Shown: positions 52,223-63,316 of the stretch, piece by piece
How the letters are laid out: each line of letters opens with the position of its first letter
Position numbering within the stretch: the first letter of the stretch is position 1
Assembly (NCBI RefSeq): GCF_933775445.1
Contig: NC_065872.1
Span: 15,252,001-15,316,000 of the forward strand
DNA length: 64,000 bases
Reading direction: 5' to 3'
Source: Argentina anserina
Lineage: Eukaryota; Streptophyta; Magnoliopsida; Rosales; Rosaceae
Made by a program: the position numbers and the translations under genes
Notes under the pieces: generated by a model
What the model was told of the DNA's origin: nothing
What the model saw: only the letters and a program-made list of their open reading frames with translations
The model's database searches: none

Positions 52223-54320
52223 ATGTACATACCATGGAGACAAAGTTAATCGACTGTCCCCATAATGCTTGATGAACTGGAGTGATGCTAATTTTAGAAG
52301 GAAATCTCTTTCATGCTCCCCATTTAGCGATTTTGGTTGTATATGCTACATTCCCTAGGAGCTACAAGATTGTTATGTAAGGGAAGATGGGAGAGATGCT
52401 GGAGTGGTCATGGGGATATGCTGGATTTGTTAATCCAGCCACCAACATAAATATCATCCTCATTGTTGTAAAATGTAAATGGAAGCTGGTCCAGTTTGTA
52501 ACTTTTATGTTCTATATTGATGTTGGCGAAAGTTACTGTCTATCAGCTGGTTAATTGTTAGATGCATGAAGATATTGATTGTCCAGATAATTGGGTTGTA
52601 CCAATGTGTGCTCGCGAACTCTGCTCTCTGAGGAAGTGGAAGTTGGTAAACTATATCATTCAGCAATACCTCTAATTTCTCACTCCTACTCGTTGCGTAG
52701 AAAAAAAACCTTGTTTTCTCTCGTGAAAGGTTTCTCTGAGTGTCCCATAGGTGTATGGCACCAACAGGCCAACCTTGGTTCACCTTTGCTTATATCTCTT
52801 CTTCCTTTTTTTTTTTTGGTCAATTGCCTATATCTCTTCAAACAAGAGTGGAGATGATAAATGAAACAAGCAGAACATTGCAAGTGCGAAAGACTCGGAC
52901 AACAAGCAACGTTAACAATGTCTGGAAAATTAACAACAATGCCAATTAAAGAACGTAACAAGTTTAGAAGAAAAAACAAGTTCAGAGTACGCATATGTGC
53001 TTATTCCAACAACTACGAAGATCAGGAACTCGGAAAGTAGATCCTTGGGGAATAGGAATGGAAATGAGCATGAACAATGAACAGCCAACGCTAGTTACGC
53101 TACCATGCCACTAGCCCCTTGTCGATCTCCTCTAGGTCATTCGATACTACTTGAAATGTAAGTGTTCAAAGTAGGGTTCGAAAAAATGGGAGAGGCTCAT
53201 ATATGTAGAACATATAGAGAGATCCCAATTTGAAGGGAAACTTCAATTGCAAAATGCAAAAAAGTGCATGCAAGTTAGAAAAAAATGCAAGTCATTCAGA
53301 GAAAGTTTAGATATGCTTGATGCACCAAATTGACCTAAGGTACCATATTGATCGCACAGTATTCATCCAACTACCAATATATCAAAACATAGCTCAGAAA
53401 ATAGGCAAATGACATTCCAAAAACCCTAATGAAATGAAAGATGAAATATAAATAGATGGAGTCCAAAATAGGTCCAGTAAGTGAACCATTTCTTTTCCTG
53501 AAATCGGATTCCTTTTTCCCTGACATTGAAAACCATGCTAAGGAGCAAACAAGAAAACAAATGGGTGATCATATTATACTTTAAACCAATTGATCTTTGA
53601 TGCAGTGTATCAGGCATTCAGGCTATGTCAGCTATATATGTATCAACCAACATCAACAATACAATTTGTCAGCAAAGAACATATTACACTAGCATCTCCA
53701 CTCATGCTCTGCATGTGATAAAATAAATTTTATGATCTAACAAAATAAAAAGATTATACAGAAGATGAGATATGTAGTGGGAGAGATAGTTATAAAAAAA
53801 AAAATTGGTGAGCAAATGGGAGGTTATTTAAATTGGGTTATTAATAGTATAGATAAGTATAATTATTCTTTTCTTAAGCCATAAATATTGTAAAAAGCCA
53901 CCAAGACCAAAAAATAGTGTTCATGGAGTCCAAAATCTTACCAGATGTACAGATAAGCATCATGAAGACCAAAATTGGAATCAAATTGTACCTCAAAAAT
54001 ATTGCGAAAAATTACATATATATATAACCAACCTAGTTTATCATTCAAACAACACTCTAAGCAAGTGAAAAAAAAAACATAGAAAATTGAAAACATACCA
54101 CACATCCCATCGGGGGGAGGCGGCCCTGTACACCACAGAACTTTATTTTTTTGTTCAGCCTCCAGGCTGTTCCACGGAAACATTGTTAATGTTATAATAC
54201 CAAACTATAAACAAAATAAAAAATAATTAAAAGAAGAACCACCATACAATTGAAGAATGTTGAAAATATATGACATGTTACTAGTCCAGGAAAAAAAATT
54301 AAAGGAATATAAAAGCATAC
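52223..54320. other. MAPKKK3 3' UTR and intergenic region
   Basis: No supported gene. Numerous short frames in all phases appear random. The minus-strand frame at 53938-54183 contains NSLEAEQKNKVLWCTG and PPPPDGMCG, which look protein-like, but I could not join it in phase to the upstream piece at 54321-54477. Confidence 0.35.
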
Positions 54321-54477
54321 GAGGGAGGATAACTGGTTTGGGAAGCCTAGTAGATTTTCGTTTCCGGCGTCGCCCCAAAATCTTAATGGGTGGTCTCGAG
54401 TTCTCTAGGGGCTTCGAATTCCTAGCAGAAAGGCGTCGGCTTCTCCCTTTCCTGCCTCTCCCTTTCTTGCATGTCAT
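54321..54477 (-). CDS. Short basic exon-like ORF, unknown
   Basis: From ATG 54477 leftward to a possible donor at 54321 (CCCTC|GTATGC). It encodes 52 residues rich in Arg/Lys (TCKKGRGRKGRSRRLSARN, later RRRKRKSTRLPKPVILP). A downstream candidate exon (about 54160-54060, minus) reads LEAEQKNKVLWCTGPPPP but the phase does not fit simply. I do not recognise it. It may be a small nuclear protein gene or a remnant. Low confidence. Confidence 0.22.
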
Positions 54478-54678
54478 GGTTAGGGATTGAGAGTATAAGC
54501 GATGATGCATGAGATTGATATAAAAAGCCCTAGGCTTTTATACAATTATACTCATCCTATAATTTCTTTTAAAATATTTGACTAGTACGTAGAATGCAAC
54601 TTTTTAATTTAGATAGAAAGTTCAGTCGTGCTGCGGGGACCTGGTAGAACTTAGGCAAACCTCCTTCACCAAGCTTAA

Positions 54679-55014
54679 TTAGTGCTTGTCCTCCACACTT
54701 ATGCGGCTCCCCTCTTCGTAGTATATGCCGATCTTTTTGTTAGGGTTTTGCACAATGATGCTCACATCGGATGCAACATTGAAGCTCTGATCATCGTTGA
54801 GATTGAATTGATTTATCTGCAGTTTGCTCACCGTGTATCTGGGAATCTTTGGTTGGAAAACATGGTATATAATCGCACCGGTGACCGCAACCACAATCAC
54901 TTGCAGCAAGAGCACGCAGATAGTCCAAATATATATACATCTCTGATATGTGTTTCCTAACGCATCATCATCCATCATAATCAAGTACGGAGCAAACACA
55001 TTTAAGAAGATCAT
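54679..55014 (-). pseudogene. Truncated NDR1/HIN1-like (LEA-2 family) protein
   Basis: The 111-codon frame has a membrane segment (WTICVLLLQVIVVAVTGAII), then the start of an LEA-2/NHL domain (YTVSKLQINQFNLN, VASDVSIIVQNPNKKIGIYY, EEGSRISV). NHL proteins usually continue for about 100 more residues from this point (a W-Y-x-G-T-type block). Here a stop follows at once (EDKH). The gene therefore lacks its C-terminal half. NHL proteins are plasma-membrane proteins of defence and senescence. An alternative start at the second Met pair (MMDDDALGN) is more family-like than 55014. Confidence 0.6.
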
Positions 55015-55074
55015 CGATTATACATAATGGTATAACCACACCGTCAATCACAGTACGTAAATTATTAACCTCTC

Positions 55075-55730
55075 ATGGATCACATGTCTGTGGACCTTGC
55101 CAACTTACCCGATCTCGTCATTCATAAAATCCTTCGATTCCTTCCTACTAAACTCACCGCCCAAGTTAGGCTTTGATAGAAAGCAATGACAAGGTGTATT
55201 GTCTTCGGTTCCTGCATTGAATTTTGACGAGGATGAGGATTTTGGACACCATAATCTTGATCACTATTACGATCGCCTTCTTCAGCACAAGAAGTTTATC
55301 AACTTCTTAAATGGTTACATAAAATATCGTGAGAAATATGAGTAGACATCACGTCTAGATAAATTAAGGCTTCATATGACGGGGTATGTTTTTGAAGACG
55401 GTCCAACCATACATAGGTTGGTGGACTTTGCCAATGAGAGATGTGTCAAAGGGTTAGATCTCAATACTAAAATGACTCAACCAGAAAAATATGAGTTTGA
55501 GTCTAACTTGAGTTTCAACGACTATCTACTATTTGCAATGCAAAATCCTTAACTACTCTAAAGTTGGATGATGTTGCAGTTGGTCAGATAAAATGAGCAA
55601 AAAATCAATGTGAGGAGCAACTTCTTCCCTCTGAAAAATATGTCATTCATTGATGTATATTTTGATGACAAAGCTCTCGTCTCCTTACTACTGGAGTGCC
55701 CTTCTGTTGAGTATATTAAAGGTTCTTCTT
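55075..55730 (+). pseudogene. F-box (FBD/LRR-type) pseudogene
   Basis: From ATG 55075 the frame reads an F-box start (LANLPDLVIHKILRFLPTKL) and hits stops after QVRL. The rest continues in shifting frames: DEDEDFGHHNLDHYYDRLLQ, KLRLHMTGYVFED, VDFANERCVKGLDLN, and an LRR-like SFIDVYFDDKALVSLLLECP. That order matches plant F-box/LRR proteins, which recruit substrates to SCF ubiquitin ligases. At least three in-frame stops or frame changes make it non-functional. Confidence 0.65.
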
Positions 55731-58476
55731 GCCTCTCATCTTCATAGTGAGGTGAATTATGAGGAATACACTTATTAGGCAAAAGAGACTCTGGAATAAT
55801 GATGTAGAATTGTAGATAATGCAAGAAATAAACTAATCAAATTATCAAATTATGCTCCACTAAGATTTAAGGGTAGTTTACTTTCAAAACTACAACTTAC
55901 GTACATGAACTTTCTAATCCAACCCAATTTTCGATACATTTTGTATACACTCCGTTAATTATTACGTTTTCCATCATATTTCTAGGGACAATTTCATCAT
56001 CCATCAACTATTTTTCCTAAATCAAATAAAGCCACTGCTACCCATATTCTTACTCGAAAAACCCCTCAAGCAGATGCAAATGCTTAGTTAGTATACGCAA
56101 CCTTCACAACCCCAACACCCACCACCCAGCAACCAAATCCCACAATACAATTGAACCTGCCCTTTTATCAAATCCCACATCTTGAAAAATCCTAAATACA
56201 ATTAGACATGCACTTCAATCTAATTAACCCTTTCATGGATCTCAAATTACAAGCCGGTAAGAGAAAAACACGAATAAGAACAAATGCCGACACTCGTAAT
56301 CTGGGTTTTTCTATGAGCATATGAAGAATGAAGTTATGATCCATTTTTGGAAGCTCGACTGAACGGAGTAACGATATGGTCGGCATTTTCGGGGTGGCCG
56401 GTGACTCTACTAATAAAGTCTACTTGAGCCATGTCGGGGAGGTCTAGATTTCGAGCGTGATATTGGGGTCGTAGATTTGGTTGGAACTTGAGGAATATAA
56501 AAAGTTTGACTCAAGCTGTAAGTACAATTATACCCTTCATTTGTTTGAAAATAACATAAGCCGTAACATGGTAGTTAACAGATGTATGAAAATTGAGTAA
56601 TGTTAGATAGTTGATGTACTTTATATTTTAGTTTTCAAAGTAGGAAAACATTAATTCTTAGTGGAGCGTAGTTCATGTACTCTTCTTAAAATTTTGCCAA
56701 ACTAAAAAGTTAAATAACTTACATTATCCTAATTAGTTGGCACCTTTTTCACGGCCTTATCTACAACGTTCCCCTTCTTTGTCTCAGTAATATCGGTCTC
56801 TCCAAACTGAGTCTCAGCATGTACGTTTTCAGCTTCATTAGTGCCAAGTACATGGCTTTATAATAGTAAAGGTAATCTCCTCACATTTTTTCTAATTTCA
56901 TTTTCATATTATTAACTTAATCATCTGTTATCCACACCCATCAGGTTTGTAGTATTGTAGCACGCGTAGGAGGAAATATACTTTCTGCACGTATGATAAT
57001 TATGAAGGTTGATGAAAGATTTCCGAGCGAAGGTATGACTATTGAGATGAAATATGAATGAAACTATGTAGAATCAAATCTAAAAAAAAAATCTAGAAAA
57101 AAATTAGGTAAAGCTTATATAAGATGTAAACAAAGCCTATATAAGACGTAAACATTAATTTGCAATGCATATAATGCCATGCATGCATAAATATTTTTAT
57201 TTTACTTTCTATATTTTTCTTTTATTGTTGTGCATAAATATTTACATGATGATGAAAAGTTCACATTTATTATATATGTTATGATTTTGATAGAAGAAAT
57301 CTGGATGAACATCATCTTTATTATTATAAAGCCAAGAACTCATATTACCATCAAATTAAGATCTTCCTAGTGAAAATCATAGAAAGACTAGTACGTCTTA
57401 AATATGAATGGGAATACAAAAAGGAGAACGAAGGGCCTTTCTTTCCACATTAGGTTTTCATGCTCTAGATGGAACCTCACAGGTTACTTTTTGCTGAGGA
57501 TGATGAGCCAAATGAACTTCAGTGAGACGGTGTTCTTAGAGAAGGTGTGGGATGTGAGATTGCTCGTGGTGCCCTAACTAAGTTTGTGAAAGCAAACTTT
57601 CCAACTAAAGTTAAAGAGCGTATCAATCTGATGATTGGTTCCTTGTGCATGCTGCTATGGTTGACGAGGGCACATGAGGTTATCAAAGAGGAGTTGTGAT
57701 ATTTGATGATGGTGTTAAAATTTTCAAATGTGCCATCCATACCATTAGATTTATTGCGAATCATTATTGGATGTTTGATGAGGAACTCCCATGCATATAT
57801 GCTGTTATGTAAATCAACATATTTGATTTACAACAAAGCGAATGAAAAAAGAGTTCAGAAGTGTCTTAAGGAGTAGCTTGATGGGGTTTTTAGTGTGGTT
57901 GTTTTGGGGATCGAGGACAACATAATTATAAGACTTGTGCACTTGGAAAAGAAAAAGGATGCAGAAAACGTCAAATCATGCCACAGAGCTAGAAAAAGAC
58001 GGAGTAGAAATTATGGAACATGGTTGAATATGCACATAAGGGAGAATGAGTACAAACTGTAGATTCTTCACCTACGGATTCCATTTTCAAGGAACTTTCA
58101 AAAACGTTTGTCTATGGAAATCAAGCATATTGATGAGGTATTATACTTTGTTTTTTTATTTGTTATGTTGATTGTTATTTATTATTGTATTAGATTTGTT
58201 TCGTATTGATTTATGTGTTATTTGACATGGTCTTGCTCTGTTTGATTGAATTGTTGTTCATTGTTGAGGTTCTAACTTTTGTGCACACATGTTTTCAGAT
58301 TGTTTTTTTTTCTATATGTGTATATGTATGGGTGAATGTGGCTCTCCAGCATGTCCTGATTTTTGTTTTGGTGGAGCAGGTCTAGATAAAGTCTAGGATG
58401 TAAAGCCATTACTTAATGGAAATAAGATCATGGATGTGTTGCAGCTTAAATCTGGGGGATCTTGATGTTATTAAAT
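55731..58476. other. Intergenic region, mostly featureless
   Basis: AT-rich. A broken plus-strand coding-like patch at about 57470-57760 (EPHRLLFAEDDEPNE; EIARGALTKFVKANFP) has internal stops and is unrecognised. Two near-identical 20-bp pieces (CCTATATAAGA(T/C)GTAAACA) sit side by side near 57115-57150. Confidence 0.35.
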
Positions 58477-58889
58477 TTATGTTGTAGGACACGATTCGAT
58501 ACACGGACACGTCAAATAAATTTTTTTTGGACACATACACATTATTTAAATATTATTATTATTATTATTATTATTATTAGTATATACCTAATTAAGAAAA
58601 AGAGAGTAGCAACTAGCATAATTTCTTAAATTAGAACAAGATCATCTCAAATATCAAATACAAATACAAGTCCAACAAAGTTTCAAACTTTAAACAAATA
58701 TATAACAAAATTCAAATACAAAAAGTTAATAACTTCAATCAACTCCAAGGTTATCCTCCACAATGTTCTCCATTAGAATATCATTATCATCATCAAATCA
58801 TCAAATAAGTATCCCTCCAATTGTGGTTCATCAAGTGTAAGGTCGGCCATCTCAAGTCTTCAAACATTAATGTCTTCTAAGGAGTCGAA

Positions 58890-61830
58890 TAGATTACCTT
58901 CTACATTCCACATAAGAGTTGCACCACTATTGTATATTGGGCATTTCTTAGATAAGAGGCGAAGATTTGTATGCACAAATATCAAATCTTCCACTTTTTG
59001 TGGTAGTAGTTTGTTACTCTCTAAAGAATGAATGAAATTGTATGTACTCTAATTTCTTTCGCAACAAGATGAAGAAATATGTTGACCTAGAAGCTTGAAG
59101 GCTATACCTTGAAGAATAGATGCCGAACCTCCATGGATTGCCCACTATGTAATTAGCTCTAATAAGTATCTATCTTTCACAGTATCTCCACGTCCAAACT
59201 CTTGCATATACATAGAGATATTGACAAATTCTATGTTAATTTCTTCTCTCATCTTCATCGGCAAAGTATCTCATGAGACATGTTTTCATTTCTCTTGTAA
59301 TCTTCAAATCTTTGTGGGGAGCAACACGATAAGTAGCTTCACTAAGCCATTCCGAACTATAATACATAAATATTGAAATATAAATATCTACAAGCTTCTA
59401 ATAACTAATTAATATATTTTATAAAATTACTAAACAAGAATATAAATGGCAATAATTAAGATAGATAACAAATAACACTTACTTGGGATTTAAAAAATGA
59501 GCCAAGCAATGAAGGGGCGTGTTGCTCTTGGTCCAACAAGCCATCAACACCTTATGAACTGCATTCCAAAAGAGAGATTATTCTTTAAGTTCTTTTCTTT
59601 CTTTCCTATAGATAACTTTCTTCACTTGAATAATCATATTATCCCACCATTCATACATAAAATGAAGATAAGGTTTGTCGGTATTCGCATTCCTAATTAT
59701 CTCATACATATGGTCGGTAAATTCAAGAACATAGTCAATATCATCCTACATTAAATCATCCAACAACATCTCATTTACCCTAGCTGTCTTATCTCTATCA
59801 TCTAATCTATAATCATCCCACTTTGGACTAATCACCATTTGTTGCAAACCATTCTTGATTGCCTTAAACCTCTTAAACATAATAACCGTAGATGCAAATC
59901 TTGTGGGAGCAACCACAAACAACTTCAAAGGGAAATGATCATTGAACATAACTAATTTCATTCCATGATTCATTATGAAGTTCTTAATATACATAACATC
60001 CTCCGCAATAGGTCGAATCCAAGAACATAGCTCATACACATCCATATTGCTCAAGCAATTAGAAGGTGTGCAAATATTCTTCAAAGCAAGATTTAATGTG
60101 TGAACTACACATGGTGTCCAAAAAAAAACTCATGCTTCTTCATGAATCCTTTTTACCTTCTCTTGACAACAGCTATAAGCTGTAAGCTACAGTCGTAGGA
60201 TACTTGCTATCGTTGCACCGGCTTTTGCACAAACGGGAGCATTGTCGGTAATCACTTGCACTACATTTTCATATCCAACTTCCTTGCTGGATTCAATAAT
60301 CAAGTTTGCAATTAAGTCCGAGTCCTTGTATTCTCCATGACAATTTATAACTCTCAACATCATCGGACCACTCTCGGAAATAGAAATCACATTAATCAAT
60401 GATCTTCTTTGTGCAACGGACCAACTAGCACTACATAAATTCACACCCTTATCCTTCCATGAAAGTTTGAGTGGTTGCAAATGCTTCTCAATATTTGCTT
60501 TTTCCTTTGCAAGAAGTGTGGTCCTTATGGCATTGTAACCCGGTGGAACATAGCTCGGAAGAGTAGAAGCACGAATATAAGAGTTCCGGTAATGTGGATT
60601 CCTTGCCAAATTGAATGGTAGACCACCGGTGTAGAACATCCTTGCAACCTCAGCATCACATTTTTGCCTAGCCGAGTTGTGAAAGGCTTTCTCAATGGAA
60701 CTAGAACCAGCCACCACTTTCCTCTTCTTTCTTGTATCTAGAGGTGGCAAACGGGTCGGGCCGGGCCGACCCGGTCCATTTTAAACGGGCCAAAATCGTG
60801 CTCGGGCAGGCCCATTTATTTATCGTGATGGGCTCGGGCTGGGCCATTTGCTTAAATATTAAACCCGGCCCATTAGCATTATATGACACAATTAAAATAA
60901 AAAATATTATGTACTTTGAATATTTGTTTCATATAACTATTTAGAGTAGTAAAATAAATAAAATACTACAACACATTTTATAATCTTATTTTTAAACGTT
61001 ACGTATCTCAAAATAATGACGTTGTATTCACTATTTTGATAATATTTGTGAAATATTGTAGTTAAAATAATGTAATAATCAATAGATTTTAATTAAAAAA
61101 GTATAATATTCAAGTTTAATAATAAGAATTATTTAAATATTGATATAAATAATATAAAATTATGTGTTTAATGGGCTGGACCATGAATTTATCGTGCTCG
61201 GGTCGTGCCGGGCTAAAAACGGGCTCGGGCTGTGCCGGGACCATGGGCCAAAATATCTCGGCCCGACCCATTACAATAACGGGCTCGGGTCGTGCCGGGT
61301 CCGGGTAGGGCTCGGGCTTTCGGGCCCGTTTTCCACCTCTACTTGTATCTACTGTTGTTAGGTCGTGTGCATAAGTATGATAAGTGCTCAGCCCAACGCT
61401 ACTAGTGGCACCACTCCCCTCTTGATGTCTTGTTGATGGTAGATGAACTTGTTTAGGAGCTGCATTCGTCAACCTCTCCTTGCATTCTTTCACCAAATCG
61501 AACAACATCCGATGGACACGTCTGATACTTTGCGGCAAAAGGCTGCTATCATTTAGATTTGACTTCAAGATTAACCTTCCGGTACCCAACAATTCCCCCT
61601 CCTTCGCTCAACAAATGTTCCTGAAACTACATTGCTACCTCCAATTACCTCAACTTTGAGACTTGCTAATCTTCTTCACAAATACCCACAACGGAGTTTT
61701 ATCATATATTTGACGATCTTCAACAATATTACCACTGCATTAACTGATATGGCACTAGAACAAATAGGAGTTGATCCTCCTGTACTATACCCCCTGAAAA
61801 GAAAAAAAATCAAACTCAGCAGTTTATAGA
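58890..61830 (-). pseudogene. hAT transposase remnant (BED, DUF659, hATC), disrupted
   Basis: Reading leftward: a degraded BED-finger-like start (about 61780-61640; TPLWVFVKKI visible with stops nearby); a linker (61592-61350); then, after the nested MITE, RKKRKVVAGSSSIEKAF and the DUF659 region (NLARNPHYRNSYIRA, CSASWSVAQRRSLINVI, VVQVITDNAPVCAKAG, 60739-60187). Next come TPCVVHTLNLALKNI (about 60120-60060), WIRPIAEDVMYIKNFI and RFASTVIMFKRF (60084-59746), and the hATC dimerisation part (AIHGGSASILQGIAF, ISSSCCERN, YNFIHS, VEDLIFVHTNLRLLSKK, about 59160-58920). In the hATC motif the usual Trp of the ERNWS block is a TAG stop. DUF659 and hATC identify plant hAT transposases. Confidence 0.8.
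60739..61341. mobile_element. hAT MITE, 603 bp, nested in the hAT transposase
   Basis: The left end TAGAGGTGGCAAACGGGTCG and the right end (reverse complement TAGAGGTGGAAAACGGGCCC) form inverted termini, and CTTGTATC duplicates exactly on both sides (60731-60738, 61342-61349). GC-rich arms with GGGCTCGGGC-type motifs enclose an AT-rich core. The TAGxGGTGGCAAACGGG terminus is that of a common plant hAT MITE group (family knowledge). It interrupts the transposase between VDT and RKKRK, so it arrived after the host element. Confidence 0.9.
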
Positions 61831-61891
61831 CATATTTCTGTTTATATGTTCAATTACATCAAAACCAACTTAAGCTCAAACATATACAGTG

Positions 61892-62035
61892 GTACTATGA
61901 AGGAGTCCATATCAATGTCTAACCGGTAATAACAAGCTTAGTCATAATCAAAATCAGATATGGACATTGACAGACTCCTACTGTACAACAAGAAAGTTTA
62001 TAGTACTATGAAGGAGTCCAGATCAATGTCTAACC
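61892..62035. repeat. Two 32-bp direct repeats, period 112
   Basis: TACTATGAAGGAGTCCA begins at 61892 and at 62004 and continues for about 32 bp with one mismatch. Between them lies a partly inverted version (GATATGGACATTGACAGACTCC near 61955-61976). All of this is inside the large hAT element. Confidence 0.75.
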
Positions 62036-63316
62036 TGTAACAACTAACAACAATTTTACAATAAAAAAAGGTCATGACACTACAAGTAAGTTATTAAATT
62101 GTGAATGTAGACATATTTCAGAAACTTGAAAATAAACTAATGGCCTCTTTGACAATGTCAAATTTCTTAATCCAAGCAAACATTTCATAATCACCAACCA
62201 CATATTTCACAATTGTAACATAATCAAAGTCAAGGTATTATACGTAGATAATGTTCCTAGTTACATAATAGTTTTTGCTTGAAACTGGTTGGATAGAATT
62301 GATCTTGAATTGAAGGTGGTATATATAAATGTTGCTATTACACAGACGATGGACATTATAGTTGTTGCTTGTTCTTTGGCCTAGCGATAACCTGTTACAT
62401 CTAGAAACATGTTTTCTTTCTCATGGTTGTGGTAGCGTCATATCTTTGTTTACTTTCTTATGCTTAAGCCAATATGAGTGTATCTTTTTTTTGTTAATAA
62501 TATATGAGTATATCAGGGGAGCATGCAAATCAGATCACAACTATGCAGTGCCTTGCCCTTCATATTGATAGGCAATGCACTTTCTTCATATCGTGATTTT
62601 ATAGTAATATTTTTTGTATCATATTGTTCCATAGCCATCTGTTGCCATGAGCAGTACATCATTCTTTCTCTAATAGGCATTAGTAAGCATCCTATTTGGT
62701 TCACCTACCTTAGGAATTTACTTCAACCCTCTACTTTTGTTTAATATTTATTATGTGTAATATATATTGTTATGTTGTATTCGTTTACAACTGTAAGTCA
62801 AGGAAAGAACTTACAATTGCGCCATAGTTATAGATCAGAGCCTAAACTAGTAATAAATAGACACGGAATTGAAACACCCATAACTCAATTCATCTTTGTT
62901 ACTTCAATCAACAGAAGAAGAAGAAGAAGAAAGAGGGGAGAGAGATAGCTCGGACTTACCTTGCTGAAAAGATCGCCGTTGGCGGTGGTGGCAACAAAAG
63001 AAAGAAGTCGGCGATGTGGGAGCAAAGTGGTTGGAGGTCTTGTCGGGATTGAAGTTGGTTGAGAGAGTGAGATGTGAGACTGCGAGAGGTCGACTAAGAG
63101 AGTGAAGGGGTCGATTGCATGAAGGAATGAAGAAATGAAGGTGAGACTGTGTGGACGTTAGGTCTATGGAAAACAATTGACAAAAATACCCCTTGCCGTA
63201 TTCAATCGTGTCTGAGCCGTGCTCAATCCTAGATCGCATGTCCGGGCGTATTGGTGTTGTCCGTGTCTGTGTTGGACACGCAATACGGAGCCTAGACAAT
63301 GTGTCTGTGCTACATA

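Larger units (their letters stand above)
58477..63316 (-). mobile_element. hAT transposon, 4.84 kb, perfect 8-bp TSD, carrying a nested MITE
   Basis: The exact 8-mer TATTAAAT flanks the element at 58469-58476 and 63317-63324. The right end in reverse complement reads CTATGTAGCACAGACACATT and the left end reads TTATGTTGTAGGACACGATT, a decayed inverted pair. Both sides have clusters of GGACACG/CGTGTCC-type subterminal motifs. Inside, on the minus strand, are pieces of a plant hAT transposase (DUF659 and hATC domains). A (ATT)n microsatellite (58551-58579) lies near the left end. The transposase is broken, so this copy is no longer autonomous. Confidence 0.85.
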
